64,000 nt of DNA from Legionella_A sp963772805 (GCA_963772805.1 CAVYYU010000002.1:434001-498000), one strand, 5' to 3'. Numbered from the stretch's first letter, positions 28,093 through 37,407 are shown. The notes: a model not told the origin generated them from the letters alone. Numbers and translations: made by a program.

Positions 28093-29283
28093 ATGAATGC
28101 CTCAAAAGAATTTGATGTGGTTATCATTGGGGCAGGCGCTGCCGGTTTGATGTGTGCCATTGAAGCAGGAAAGCGCCACCGCAAGGTTCTCGTGCTTGAT
28201 TCTGCAAACAAAGTTGGCAAGAAAATTCTGATGTCGGGTGGCGGACGTTGCAATTTCACGAATTATTATATTAATCCCGAAAGTTATCTTTCCCACAATA
28301 CTCACTTTTGTAAATCCGCATTAACGCGTTTTACGCAATGGGATTTTATTGCGCTGGTCACAAAGCACGCCATTGCTTTTCATGAAAAAACATTGGGACA
28401 ATTATTTTGTGATCATAAATCAAAAGATATTGTTGATATGTTATTGGTGGAATGTGAGGACGTCGGGGTATCAATTTATTTAAATACGACGATCGATGCA
28501 GTTAAAAAAAAGCACCCACAACAATTTAACATTCGCACTACACGCGGTGAATTTGGTTGCCAATCGTTAGTGATAGCATCGGGTGGTTTATCGATTCCTA
28601 CCATGGGGGCAAGCCCGTTCGCCTATAAAGTAGCAGAACAGTTCGGGATTAAAGTTTGGCCTACTCGCGCGGGGCTTGTACCATTAACTTTGGATGTGAC
28701 GCAAAAAGAAACGTTAGCTGTTCTTTCTGGCGTTAGCGTTGAAAGTGTGGTCGAAAATAAGCGCATTCAATTTCGAGAAAACATCTTGTTTACTCACCGT
28801 GGTTTAAGCGGGCCAGCAATTTTGCAACTATCTTCCTATTGGCAGCCTGGTGAAACGGTGCGTATTAATTTACTGCCGGATATCAATTTGTTGGAAACAT
28901 TAAAAGACGCGCGCAACAGTCAACGGCAAAAGCAGTTGAATTCGGTGGTGACCACCTATTTACCGCGAAGCGTGGTGGATGTATTGCTGCCCCCGGAACT
29001 TGCAGAAAAAAAACTGTCAGATATTGCGAACCATGATTTAGAGTTAGTCGCGCGCCAGATTAATGCTTTTGAAGTTAAACCAAATGGGACTGAAGGGTAT
29101 CGTACTGCTGAAGTGACGATAGGGGGGGTAGACTGCAACCGGCTTTCATCGAAAACCATGGAGGTGAATGATATTCCCGGGTTATATTTTATTGGCGAAG
29201 CCGTTGATGTAACAGGCTGGCTTGGTGGATACAATTTTCAGTGGGCATGGTCATCGGGCTGGGCGGCAGGACAAGTCGCTTAA
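28093..29283 (+). CDS. YhiN/HI0933-type FAD-dependent oxidoreductase
   Basis: A 396-residue flavoprotein. VVIIGAGAAGLMCAIEAGKR is the N-terminal dinucleotide-binding fold, GGGRCNFTN is the hallmark of the HI0933-like (YhiN) family, VIASGGLSIPTMGA follows, and the C-terminal FIGEAVDVTGWLGGYNFQWAWSSG binds FAD (given in part: GWLGGYNFQWAWSSG). The substrate of this family is not established. The ATG at 28093 has GAG 7 bases upstream; a TTG at 28081 is possible. It follows the unknown 1027-residue gene by 29 bp and may share its transcript. Confidence 0.88.
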   Translation: MNASKEFDVVIIGAGAAGLMCAIEAGKRHRKVLVLDSANKVGKKILMSGGGRCNFTNYYINPESYLSHNTHFCKSALTRFTQWDFIALVTKHAIAFHEKTLGQLFCDHKSKDIVDMLLVECEDVGVSIYLNTTIDAVKKKHPQQFNIRTTRGEFGCQSLVIASGGLSIPTMGASPFAYKVAEQFGIKVWPTRAGLVPLTLDVTQKETLAVLSGVSVESVVENKRIQFRENILFTHRGLSGPAILQLSSYWQPGETVRINLLPDINLLETLKDARNSQRQKQLNSVVTTYLPRSVVDVLLPPELAEKKLSDIANHDLELVARQINAFEVKPNGTEGYRTAEVTIGGVDCNRLSSKTMEVNDIPGLYFIGEAVDVTGWLGGYNFQWAWSSGWAAGQVA

Positions 29284-29457
29284 TTTGAGTTAATGAATAG
29301 GATGTCATCCCGGGCTAAAATTCTCGGCCAGGGAGTAATCTTGGCGATCCGATTTATTCAGTAAAGTTCCACGCGGGCTAGCAGGGACGATATTGTTTGT
29401 GCTAATAATAGTAGTTTTGTTGGTTTGGGCGAAAACTACGGAGTGGGTCTTCTTCTC

Positions 29458-32265
29458 ATGCGCATAAAACGGAAATTTTTCCATAACCGACTTGCTCGCA
29501 GGATTTTTTTTCTTTTTATTATATCGGCGCTAATTCCTGTGATTGTATTGGCAGCATTTCAGATGGTTAATCTCTCTCATGAGTTGAACGAGAGTAGCCA
29601 GCTCCAAGTTCGACGCGATGTTAAAAATATAGGTACGGAATTAATAGCGCGATTATTTAATCTTGAAAGTCAGTTAAAGTTGCTTGGCCGTGCCCTAGGG
29701 GCGATGAGTAGCACTAGTTCAATCCACGATTATATAAACATCAAGAGCCTAAATCTCGATTTTAATGCACTTACACTGATTCCTAAAGCAGGGTTACCCG
29801 TTTCACTCCAGGGGGACGTGATAGTTCAACCAGACGGGATGCCGGCCCTTGCAGTTGGTCATAGCTGGCTTACTGTCAAACCAGACCTTGTTGATGCAAT
29901 AAATCAGATTATTGTGGTGCACAGACCCAATCTCAAGTATCACTTACTGGGACTGGCGGCGGAAAACATGATTTGGAATTTTGGGCTTGATACAGGTACT
30001 TTGTTGTGGGTTTTGGATGCGGATGGTCGGCTGGTCTATGCCAATACTTCTGTTGCGCGGCCTCAAGCATTAACGGCGTATACCGCGCATAAAGATAGCG
30101 ATACTTTTGACTGGGAAAAGCGGCGGATGCAATATGTCGTTGGTTATTGGAAACTGTCTTTAAGTTCACGCTTTCTCGGTGAAAACTGGGTTATTGCCAT
30201 TGCCGAACCTAAACCCAGCATGTTTGTCTTTGCACCAACTCTTTATACCATCTTTTTACCAACAGTGATTCTAGCCTTGTTGTTAAGTCTGTTCTTGAGT
30301 CGGGCGCAAATTCGTCGCTCTCTTACGCCCTTGATTGAGCTTGGAAAAGCCACGCGCCGTATTGCCAAGCGTGATTTTAAGACACCAGTTAATGTGCACA
30401 GTGGTGATGAATTTGAGGAGTTGGGGCAAGCGTTTAATAGCATGTCAAAACAACTACAGCAACAATTTCAAACTCTTTCCATCTTGTCAGTACTCGATCA
30501 GAGTATTATCTCGACACAAGATGGTGATGAGGTCCTGCATATTATTTTTGAGTTATTAAAGGAGCTGGTCGACTATGATTTTTTAATTCTTGGTGTGCTG
30601 CAGCGTCATGATGAGCATGCGGTCCAGCTATGGATTGATGATAGGGTATCCCCTCAGGTAAAAAGTAAGACAGGTTATATTACCGATGATGAAATTGAAC
30701 GTTTTCGCCAGAAAAAGCAGATTATCCTGGACTTGGGCGTAGACAGTTCTCCGACCTACCTGACGGGTTTAAATGAATTAAATATACAGCATGTGATTAT
30801 TTTTCCAATTTTGCATCGTCACCAACCCAATGCGTTTATCTGTTTGGGATTTCACAAAATGAGCGCGCTGATTGCCAACAACACCAAAGAACTTCATGAT
30901 ATATTTTATCGTGCCTCTGTAGCTTATACTCATGCTGAATGGGAGCAGCAGCTTTATTGGCAAGCGCATTATGATGATTTAACGCATTTGCCCAACCGCT
31001 TGGTTTTGCGTGATAAATTACATCAGTCCTTGGAGCACTCAGCAGCTAACGGTGATCAGTGTGTATTAATGTTTATTGATTTAGACAATTTCAAAGATGT
31101 TAATGATACGCAAGGACATGCTACAGGCGACCGTTTCCTTGCTATCATCGCGCGCACAATGCAGGATGCGCTGGGTGATTCAGGTCTTTTGGCGCGAATT
31201 GGTGGTGATGAATTCACCGTTCTGATTACCGGTTTTGCAAGCGTTGCTTTGGCTGAAGAGACGGCGATTGATGTTGCTGAAAAATTGCTACAGTCTATTT
31301 CCAAGCCCTTTGAACTGGACGGTGTCGAGTTTCACGCATCAACAAGCATAGGCATTGTGATTTATCCCCATGATTGTAATGATGCAGATGAGTTGTTGAA
31401 ATGTGCTGATTTGGCCATGTATAAAGCAAAAGAAAGCGGTAAAAATTGTTACGTGTTTTTTTCTAAAGACTTGGGTGACGTCGTACAGGAGCGCACGCAG
31501 TTACTACAAGAAATGCACACGGCCATGCGCGAAGATCAGTTCTCGCTTGTCTTTCAACCTAAAATTGATTGCTGTGATAACAGCCTAGTCGGCGCTGAGG
31601 TGCTTATTCGCTGGCAGCATCCTACGCGGGGTTTGCTTACCCCTGATACTTTCCTGCATATAGCGGAGGATTCTAATTTTATTTTTGCTATTAATGATTG
31701 GGTTCTCCGTATCGCCTGCCTGCAACTTATAGCTTGGCGAGAAGCCGGACTGAAGCCACTTAGGTTGGCAATTAATCTTGCTGCCAGGCAGTTTAAAGAG
31801 TCTGACTTGGCCGATACTATTCAACGGATTATCGAGGAAACTGGTGTTGATCCCAGTGATTTTGAGTTTGAAGTCACGGAAGGCACATTCATAGAGAGTT
31901 TTGCTGAAACAAACTTAATATTAAATCAATTGAATGCAATCGGGAGCCTGATTGCAATTGATGATTTCGGGACAGGTTATTCGTCCCTGCGCTATTTACG
32001 TATGCTGCCAGTACATGCCTTAAAAATCGATCGGGCATTTGTTCAAGGCTTACCTGATGATCAGAAAAACATTAGTATTATCAGCGCCATTATGACTCTC
32101 GCGAACAATATGAATATCAAAGTGATTGCTGAAGGTATGGAAACAAAGGCGCAGTCAGATGCCTTATGTAAATTGGGCTGCACGATTCAGCAAGGCTATT
32201 ATTTTAGCAAACCGCTGACAGCTGATGAATTTGCCAGCAGATATTTGCTCCCCCAGGATAAATGA
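29458..32265 (+). CDS. membrane sensor GGDEF-EAL protein (c-di-GMP turnover)
   Basis: A 935-residue bifunctional candidate. Order: TM near 15-40, extracytoplasmic sensor region to about 260, TM near 265-290, HAMP (IRRSLTPLIELGKATRRIA and following), GAF-like region about 345-490, GGDEF (LARIGGDEFTVLI intact) and EAL. The EAL signature reads EVLIRW, a conservative change from EALLRW; the remaining ligands INLAARQF, EVTEG, IDDFGTGYSSLRYL and LKIDRAFV are present, so phosphodiesterase activity is likely. The inhibitory RxxD before GGDEF is not evident (DALGDSGLLARI). The ATG at 29458 is preferred over an in-frame TTG at 29425. Confidence 0.9.
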   Translation: MRIKRKFFHNRLARRIFFLFIISALIPVIVLAAFQMVNLSHELNESSQLQVRRDVKNIGTELIARLFNLESQLKLLGRALGAMSSTSSIHDYINIKSLNLDFNALTLIPKAGLPVSLQGDVIVQPDGMPALAVGHSWLTVKPDLVDAINQIIVVHRPNLKYHLLGLAAENMIWNFGLDTGTLLWVLDADGRLVYANTSVARPQALTAYTAHKDSDTFDWEKRRMQYVVGYWKLSLSSRFLGENWVIAIAEPKPSMFVFAPTLYTIFLPTVILALLLSLFLSRAQIRRSLTPLIELGKATRRIAKRDFKTPVNVHSGDEFEELGQAFNSMSKQLQQQFQTLSILSVLDQSIISTQDGDEVLHIIFELLKELVDYDFLILGVLQRHDEHAVQLWIDDRVSPQVKSKTGYITDDEIERFRQKKQIILDLGVDSSPTYLTGLNELNIQHVIIFPILHRHQPNAFICLGFHKMSALIANNTKELHDIFYRASVAYTHAEWEQQLYWQAHYDDLTHLPNRLVLRDKLHQSLEHSAANGDQCVLMFIDLDNFKDVNDTQGHATGDRFLAIIARTMQDALGDSGLLARIGGDEFTVLITGFASVALAEETAIDVAEKLLQSISKPFELDGVEFHASTSIGIVIYPHDCNDADELLKCADLAMYKAKESGKNCYVFFSKDLGDVVQERTQLLQEMHTAMREDQFSLVFQPKIDCCDNSLVGAEVLIRWQHPTRGLLTPDTFLHIAEDSNFIFAINDWVLRIACLQLIAWREAGLKPLRLAINLAARQFKESDLADTIQRIIEETGVDPSDFEFEVTEGTFIESFAETNLILNQLNAIGSLIAIDDFGTGYSSLRYLRMLPVHALKIDRAFVQGLPDDQKNISIISAIMTLANNMNIKVIAEGMETKAQSDALCKLGCTIQQGYYFSKPLTADEFASRYLLPQDK

Positions 32266-32331
32266 GCAAAGTCGCTAGATAGCTTATCCTGAAAACAGGG
32301 GGGGGGCTGCTGGTAATTAGGTGGCAAGATT

Positions 32332-32475
32332 TCACCAGGGGGTGCCGCTACAGCAGGCCGTGGTTGGGAATGTGAAAGCGCTACTTCCGCTACCGCAAGT
32401 ATCACAACCGCCCATGCAGCCACTGAGGGTTATTGTTGATATTAATAAAATGAATGTAAATAGCCGTTTTTTCAT
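32332..32475 (-). CDS. 47-residue cysteine-rich lipoprotein
   Basis: A short gene: MKKRLFTFILLISTITLSGC is a complete lipoprotein signal with lipobox LSGC (C20), so the mature peptide is only 28 residues: it contains five or more cysteines (CMGGCDTCG and ACCSG) besides glycine and serine. AAGGA lies 7 bases before the ATG and a sigma70-like promoter lies upstream, both good. An insertion sequence has landed just outside that promoter. I know no family for it; metal binding or a bacteriocin-release-like role can only be guessed from size and cysteines. Confidence 0.7.
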   Translation of the reverse strand: MKKRLFTFILLISTITLSGCMGGCDTCGSGSSAFTFPTTACCSGTPW

Positions 32476-32504
32476 GAACGCGTCCTTGCTGTTTATGTAC
32501 TTAA

Positions 32505-32533
32505 ATAATACATCCAGATCTTGTTATTTGCAA
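32505..32533 (-). promoter_or_regulatory. promoter of the small lipoprotein gene
   Basis: On the minus strand: TTGCAA (32533-32528), 17-bp spacer, TATTAT (32510-32505), 29 bases before the ATG. The 15-bp target duplication of the insertion sequence begins at the next base beyond the -35 box. Confidence 0.6.
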
Positions 32534-32548
32534 GTTGGCATAATATTG
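32534..32548. repeat. target-site duplication, left copy (IS copy 1)
   Basis: GTTGGCATAATATTG directly before the left IS end, repeated at 34206-34220. An A shared with the IS right end makes 16 bp possible. Confidence 0.9.
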
Positions 32549-34205
32549 TGTAGCGGCAATTTAGAAATGTCCCCTTTGGGCAAAATAGAAATGTCCCCTT
32601 TTGGTCTCGGTGAATCTAGTCTTTAAGTAGGCAAATATCATCGAGGACGGAAAATGCTCTTAAAGGGGTTATTAGCGATGAGCACAAAGGAGATAGAGCG
32701 CTTATCCATCATTGAAAAAATAATTGATAAGCGATTAACGCAGAAGATTGCAGCGCAGCATCTTGGGTTGACGGTAAGACAAATAAAACGTTTGGTAAGG
32801 AACTATAAGCAGTATGGTGCAGAAGGATTACAATCAAAACAGCGAGGCTGTCCAAGTAATCGGAAGCATAGCGATGAAAAAATAGAAGTAATCAAAACAT
32901 TAATAGAAACGCATTATTATGATTTTGGACCTAAATTTGCTGCTGAAAAGCTCTATGAAAAACATGGTATTAAAGTCAGCAAAGAGACATTGAGACAATG
33001 GATGGTTGAATGGGGCTTCTGGAAAGCAAATCGTCAGAAGCAAGCCCAAATTCATCCTCAGCGAGATCGTCGCGATTGTTTTGGTGAGCTTACCCAAATA
33101 GATGGCTCTCCTCACCCCTGGTTCGAAGACCGAGGACCTAAATGTTGTTTATTGGTCGCTATTGACGATGCAACCAGCCAGTTATGCAGCCTGCACTTTG
33201 AACCCACTGAAACAACCGCTGGTTATTTTAAATTAATGCATAAGTATATTGTTGAGCATGGAATCCCTTTAGCTACTTACAGTGATCGACACGGTATATT
33301 CCGGATTAATCTACCTACAGCCTCAGAAGACACAGAAACACAATTTGGACGTGCAGCAGGCCAACTGGGTATCGAGTTGATTTGCGCTCACAGCCCTGAA
33401 GCGAAAGGTCGCGTAGAACGCGCTAATCAGACACTGCAGGATCGATTAGTGAAAGAGATGCGATTACTTGGGATCAGCGATATAGAGTCTGCTAATGCGT
33501 ATTTACCGACGTATATAAAGGATCACAATAGCCGTTTTGCAGTGGAAGCCAGAAGTTCAGAGAACGCACACCGTAAGGATTTGCCAACGGATGAAGAGAT
33601 GAATCTGATTTTGAGCTACCAAGATGAGCGGAAAATCTCAAAAAATCTAGAAATAAGCTATGAAAATGTGATTTATCAAATTAAAACAAACACAAAAGGC
33701 TATAGGTTACAGCACTCGATGGTTACTGTTTGCAAAGATCTAAATGATGTAGTCACTTTAGTATGCCAAGGAAAAATATTAGATTACACCTGCCATGAGA
33801 GAGCAAAACCTAATGCTGCTATTGTTGATGCCAAACAACTAGAGTCGAAAGTAGATACGATAAGGAATAATGCTAAAAAGTATACGCCACCAGCGAATCA
33901 TCCATGGCGACATTTCATTATCAATCCAACAGCAACAGAAGCTTATGCTCAAAAAACGCCAACAAATGGCGTAATTTAGAATATATTGTATAATTAAATT
34001 ACGGAACAGCCGGGGACGGCAATGACCGTGAGGGGATTGAGCTGCTGTTTATCTTCAGCCGCCAAGACCAAAATGGCTGCTTCGCAGGGCTATTTAAAAT
34101 GGGGACTCTGTCCCCAAACCCCTGGGATATTTTTAGAGGGGATTAATGTTACAAGGTGACATTTCTAAATTGCCCGAAAGGGGACATTTCTATTTTGCTC
34201 CGACA
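32549..34205 (+). mobile_element. insertion sequence copy 1, IS1202/ISNCY-like, 1657 bp
   Basis: Complete element. Ends are imperfect inverted repeats: left TGTAGCGGCAATTTAGAAAT and, read inwards, right TGTCGGAGCAAAATAGAAAT, each continuing into GTCCCC. A second copy of the AAATGTCCCC-type box stands inside each end, giving two tandem boxes per terminus. It holds one transposase gene, then about 225 bp of non-coding DNA with the palindrome GGGGAC-TCT-GTCCCC (34101-34115). It is flanked by a 15-bp duplication. Same length and same transposase as the copy at 41801. Long target duplications of this size are known for part of the IS1202 group. Confidence 0.93.
32654..33979 (+). CDS. DDE transposase of IS copy 1 (IS1202/ISNCY type)
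   Basis: A 441-residue transposase. An N-terminal helix-turn-helix (TQKIAAQHLGLTVRQIKRLV) is followed by a second DNA-binding region and an integrase core: first Asp in LTQIDGSPHPWF, second in YSDRHGIF, and Glu in HSPEAKGRVERANQTLQ. A C-terminal strand-rich domain ends it. The ATG at 32654 follows GAGGACGG; an alternative ATG at 32678 follows AAAGGGG. The intact frame and two identical copies suggest recent activity. Confidence 0.93.
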   Translation: MLLKGLLAMSTKEIERLSIIEKIIDKRLTQKIAAQHLGLTVRQIKRLVRNYKQYGAEGLQSKQRGCPSNRKHSDEKIEVIKTLIETHYYDFGPKFAAEKLYEKHGIKVSKETLRQWMVEWGFWKANRQKQAQIHPQRDRRDCFGELTQIDGSPHPWFEDRGPKCCLLVAIDDATSQLCSLHFEPTETTAGYFKLMHKYIVEHGIPLATYSDRHGIFRINLPTASEDTETQFGRAAGQLGIELICAHSPEAKGRVERANQTLQDRLVKEMRLLGISDIESANAYLPTYIKDHNSRFAVEARSSENAHRKDLPTDEEMNLILSYQDERKISKNLEISYENVIYQIKTNTKGYRLQHSMVTVCKDLNDVVTLVCQGKILDYTCHERAKPNAAIVDAKQLESKVDTIRNNAKKYTPPANHPWRHFIINPTATEAYAQKTPTNGVI

Positions 34206-34220
34206 GTTGGCATAATATTG
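34206..34220. repeat. target-site duplication, right copy (IS copy 1)
   Basis: Exact repeat of 32534-32548, immediately after the right IS end CTCCGACA. Confidence 0.9.
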
Positions 34221-34254
34221 ATCCATGAACGCAAGTGGGAGTATCGTATTTTTG

Positions 34255-34303
34255 TAACTATTCACCACAATGTTAGAACGCGCGAAAATGTGCTGAATAG
34301 TTA
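34255..34303. terminator. long stem-loop downstream of the degenerate GGDEF gene
   Basis: TAACTATTCA (34255-34264) and TGAATAGTTA (34294-34303) form a perfect 10-bp stem; after a C-C mismatch CACA and TGTG add four pairs. On the minus strand it is followed by CAAAAATACG. It lies just past the stop at 34311 and is probably its terminator. Confidence 0.5.
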
Positions 34304-34310
34304 TGTGTTT

Positions 34311-35429
34311 TTAAACAGAAAAGGAAATGCCGTTATCTTCTCGGCCCCTCATCTTCGAGGAGTACATAGGTTGATCGGCGATATTTATTAATTCTTTGAT
34401 TGAGGTAGCGTCTCGAGGGAAACAAGATCGTCCTAACTTGAAGAGGCATATTATTTCAGTTTTAGAGACCATAAACGGCTTTTCTAGTTCTTGTAAAATA
34501 CGTTCAGCAAGAACATCAGATATTTTGTCATCGTTTGCATGAACAAGGACAGCTGCAAACTCATCCTCAGCCAAGCGCGCAATAAAATCACTCTTACGCA
34601 GGCATTTCTTTAGGCGCTTGCTGATTTGAATAAGAATTTTTTCGCCCACCTTATACCCATAGGTTTCATTGATATATTTAAATTGATTCAGGTTAAGAAA
34701 GAAAAGAGTAATTGAATAGGTCTGGGTATTTGTTGTTTCTAATACACCTTTAAAAAAAGTATAAAAATAGGCGCGATTCGCCAATTTAGTTAAGCCATCG
34801 TGACGTGATAGATAAAGTATTTTCTGTTGTTCTTTTTGAAGAAGCCAATTTTGTTCTTTAATAGCGATAGAAAATTGCACATTCTCATATAGAATATTGC
34901 ACAGTAAGGTCGAGATCATCACCAGACTGAATAAATTATTGAACACAATAACCCACGGCAAATAGCTTGCCTGAATCTGGTACATCGTTATCGGGTCAAA
35001 GAAAGAAAATGCCAAAATTAAGATCAAAGAAATGCTGGCATAGAGAAATACACCATTCACCCCGATGATAGCGCCTGCTAAAAGCGGCACAGTTAGGTAC
35101 CAGGAAAAATAGGATACGGATATGCCACCGACCATATAATCAACCAGGGTGGTAATTGTTAAAACCAGCAACACGAGCAGATGGCCACTAAAATTAATGT
35201 TGCCTATAGTGCGTAATAATACCAAATTAACTAGCCCAACAATCATGCCTATAATTAATACAATGCTTATTAACCAGAATTTTAAAACGTAAACATAAGT
35301 AATTAAAACCGGTGCCAGTAGTATTAATTGAATGGTGATAAGATTTATCAGGCGATATCGTCTATCCGGAACGGACGTGACAAAAGATCTTCTGTCAAAC
35401 ACCTTCCAAAGTGATCCAAGTTTGATCAT
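34311..35429 (-). CDS. membrane protein with degenerate GGDEF domain
   Basis: A 372-residue protein with six or seven TM helices in the first ~190 residues and no recognisable periplasmic domain. It then has a linker helix (WLLQKEQQKILYLSRHDGLTKLANRAYF, here RHDGLTKLANR) and a GGDEF fold. The active-site loop reads RLAEDEFAAVL instead of RxGGDEF, and the metal-binding aspartate segment is FFLNLNQF instead of FxDLDxF. Catalysis is therefore unlikely. RKSD, five residues before AEDEF, keeps the RxxD inhibitory site, so c-di-GMP binding could remain. GGAGCG precedes the ATG. Confidence 0.85.
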   Translation of the reverse strand: MIKLGSLWKVFDRRSFVTSVPDRRYRLINLITIQLILLAPVLITYVYVLKFWLISIVLIIGMIVGLVNLVLLRTIGNINFSGHLLVLLVLTITTLVDYMVGGISVSYFSWYLTVPLLAGAIIGVNGVFLYASISLILILAFSFFDPITMYQIQASYLPWVIVFNNLFSLVMISTLLCNILYENVQFSIAIKEQNWLLQKEQQKILYLSRHDGLTKLANRAYFYTFFKGVLETTNTQTYSITLFFLNLNQFKYINETYGYKVGEKILIQISKRLKKCLRKSDFIARLAEDEFAAVLVHANDDKISDVLAERILQELEKPFMVSKTEIICLFKLGRSCFPRDATSIKELINIADQPMYSSKMRGREDNGISFSV

Positions 35430-35575
35430 TAAATCGCTCCATGATTTGATTGAGTTAGTGACAATGTATTAAGTAATTGATCTGTAATGTTAATTATAGT
35501 TTATATTAGCATTTTTCAGCATCCGCCCGTCTTAATTGTGATCCTATCTCAAAATCCAGGCACCTGCTTTATGTT

Positions 35576-35782
35576 TTAATCAATCAGCTTAACTTGTGTT
35601 GCAAATTCGCCTCGTTCACCATGCCCCAATACATAACTGATCCTTTGCCCTTCCTTTAATTCTTTATAACCTGCCGTTTGTACTTCAGAAAAATGAACAA
35701 AGACTTCGTTGCCATCTGTATCCGGAGTGATAAAACCGTAGCCTTTGATTTTATTAAAACGTTTTACTGTGCCTGTATGCAT
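35576..35782 (-). CDS. cold-shock-domain protein
   Basis: A 68-residue single OB-fold protein that binds single-stranded RNA or DNA. RNP1 KGYGFITP and RNP2 VFVHFSEV are present, with a normal CspA-family N-terminus (TGTVKRFN). AGAGGT is upstream. Which Csp paralogue it is, and whether it is cold-induced, cannot be told. Confidence 0.93.
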   Translation of the reverse strand: MHTGTVKRFNKIKGYGFITPDTDGNEVFVHFSEVQTAGYKELKEGQRISYVLGHGERGEFATQVKLID

Positions 35783-35847
35783 AATTATAGTTCTACCTCT
35801 GGTGTGCCTAATGTGAAAAAATTCACGTTGTGGTTTCTTCTGTTAAC

Positions 35848-36525
35848 TCAAGATCCGAAATTCACAACTACCCCGAGCTCAACTAACTGCTGGTTCGGTT
35901 TGATCGTTGTATTTTTTGTTGTTGAACTACCGGTATCAAGAGTAGCCATTTGTATGTGCTGGTAATCAATGCGGCTATAATCTACTCGTACAGCTACCCG
36001 CTTAGTAAGCATTTGTTTTAATCCTAAACCATAACGAAAACCATCAAGACGGGTGCTAATATTAGATAGCGAGGTATCCGACGTGCTCGATTTGAATTTG
36101 GCATTAGAATAACCTAATCGACCATAAAACAGGGTGCTTTCTATAACTTGATACCCTGGCAAGATACTCACGCCATAACTATTAGGAAGCTTAAGACGCG
36201 TATCGGAAAAATTGCTATGAACATACTCGTGATTAGAGGTTAAGAAAGAGCTGCTGCTAACATTGCCGTTGATTTCTGCGGCGAGGTAGAGCTTGTTAAC
36301 AAGTTTGCCATAACCGGCAAAAATCGTACCAAAGACACCTGTTCCTGAAAGATTTGTTTTATTGATAACATCAAACCCTTGCGAACCTGTTTGTGTAACA
36401 TGGGAGCGTTGTTTAAAATCTATCGTGTCAGGTCCCAATCCTGCTCCCGCATACCATCCTGCATGCGCTGTAAAAGCAAGTGAAGTCAAAAAAGCACCAC
36501 TCAAAATGTTTGTTGTCCATGACAT
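35848..36525 (-). CDS. outer membrane beta-barrel protein (OmpA/Lom-like)
   Basis: A 225-residue exported protein with a signal peptide ending in AHA (about residue 22) and the mature start GWYAGAGLG, typical of eight-stranded porin-like barrels. Alternating hydrophobic strands continue to the end, with the last strand LVELGVVVNFGS. No enzymatic motif. It probably acts as a surface or structural protein; the function is unknown. Confidence 0.75.
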   Translation of the reverse strand: MSWTTNILSGAFLTSLAFTAHAGWYAGAGLGPDTIDFKQRSHVTQTGSQGFDVINKTNLSGTGVFGTIFAGYGKLVNKLYLAAEINGNVSSSSFLTSNHEYVHSNFSDTRLKLPNSYGVSILPGYQVIESTLFYGRLGYSNAKFKSSTSDTSLSNISTRLDGFRYGLGLKQMLTKRVAVRVDYSRIDYQHIQMATLDTGSSTTKNTTIKPNQQLVELGVVVNFGS

Positions 36526-36658
36526 GCAGGTATACTCGCAAAAAATTTAAATATTATAATAATACGTGTAAATCGTCACACTTGAAACGGGTATTATCTA
36601 AATTGTCAAAATCACTGATAGCAGTATATTGTGTTTGCCAGGGCGAGACAGATATAAC

Positions 36659-37342
36659 TTAATTACAAGCCCACTTCGTGGCACTCATGATCGAGTACAC
36701 CTCATTATCCCCAATCACCAAATGATCTAATAACCGTGCATCCACCAGTTCTAGTGCCTCGCGCAAGCGTTTGGTCACGGCTCGATCATGCTCGCTGGCA
36801 TCAGAAAGACCTGACGGATGGTTATGCGCGAGAATTACTGCCGCGGCGTTGAGGTTTAAAACGCGCTCAATAATCGGTCGTGGGTGCACCGTGGCGGAAT
36901 CAATTGTTCCGGTGAATAATTCTTCATACGCTAAAACACGATGTTGGCTGTCGAGAAAGAGAGCGACAAAGGTTTCATTTTTCTTGTCGCGCAATTGCCG
37001 TTTGAGATAGGTATACGTTTGTTTGGAATTCGTCAGTCGCACGGTTTTCTGCAAACTGATAAAATCGCTGCGCCGACATATTTCCCGCACGGCTTGTAGT
37101 TGGACGTAGCGCACCATGCCAAGCCCTGCAACTTGTTGAAAGGTTTTAAGATTGGCATTGAGCACGGCGCGCATATCGCCCAGGTGTTTAATTAAATCGT
37201 GAGCGAGTTGCATGCAAGATTTTTTACCACTGCCTGAACTGATGAAAACGGCTAATAACTCCGCATCAGAGAGGCTTTGAGCGCCAAACGTTACTAATTT
37301 TTCACGCACGCGTAACTCGCGTGTCGGCTGTTGGACTGTCAT
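36659..37342 (-). CDS. radC: JAB-domain protein RadC
   Basis: A 227-residue protein of the RadC family, named for DNA repair though its role is disputed. An N-terminal helix-hairpin-helix region is followed by a JAMM metalloprotease-like domain with the motif VILAHNHPSGLSDASEHD (HxHx7SxxD). AAGGAAT precedes the ATG. It is divergent from coaBC, the usual gammaproteobacterial arrangement. Confidence 0.94.
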   Translation of the reverse strand: MTVQQPTRELRVREKLVTFGAQSLSDAELLAVFISSGSGKKSCMQLAHDLIKHLGDMRAVLNANLKTFQQVAGLGMVRYVQLQAVREICRRSDFISLQKTVRLTNSKQTYTYLKRQLRDKKNETFVALFLDSQHRVLAYEELFTGTIDSATVHPRPIIERVLNLNAAAVILAHNHPSGLSDASEHDRAVTKRLREALELVDARLLDHLVIGDNEVYSIMSATKWACN

Positions 37343-37407
37343 GAATATTCCTTTATGACGAGGTTTGTGTTTTGATCGAAGGTATTCTTAATCAAAAGAA
37401 GAACGCT

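Noticed and set aside
29284..29457. Possible REP-like remnant ATCCCGGGCTAAAATTC
   Set aside because: Only the CCCGGGCTA core is shared and no paired arm follows.
32534..32555. Target site of IS copy 1 resembling a dif XerC half-site (GGCATAA)
   Set aside because: The XerD half cannot be found after the six-base centre, and copy 2 has no such similarity.
32199..32626. Open frames on both strands around the small lipoprotein
   Set aside because: They overlap the end of the GGDEF-EAL gene, the lipoprotein or the IS end and are out of frame with the gene that has a lipobox, ribosome site and promoter.
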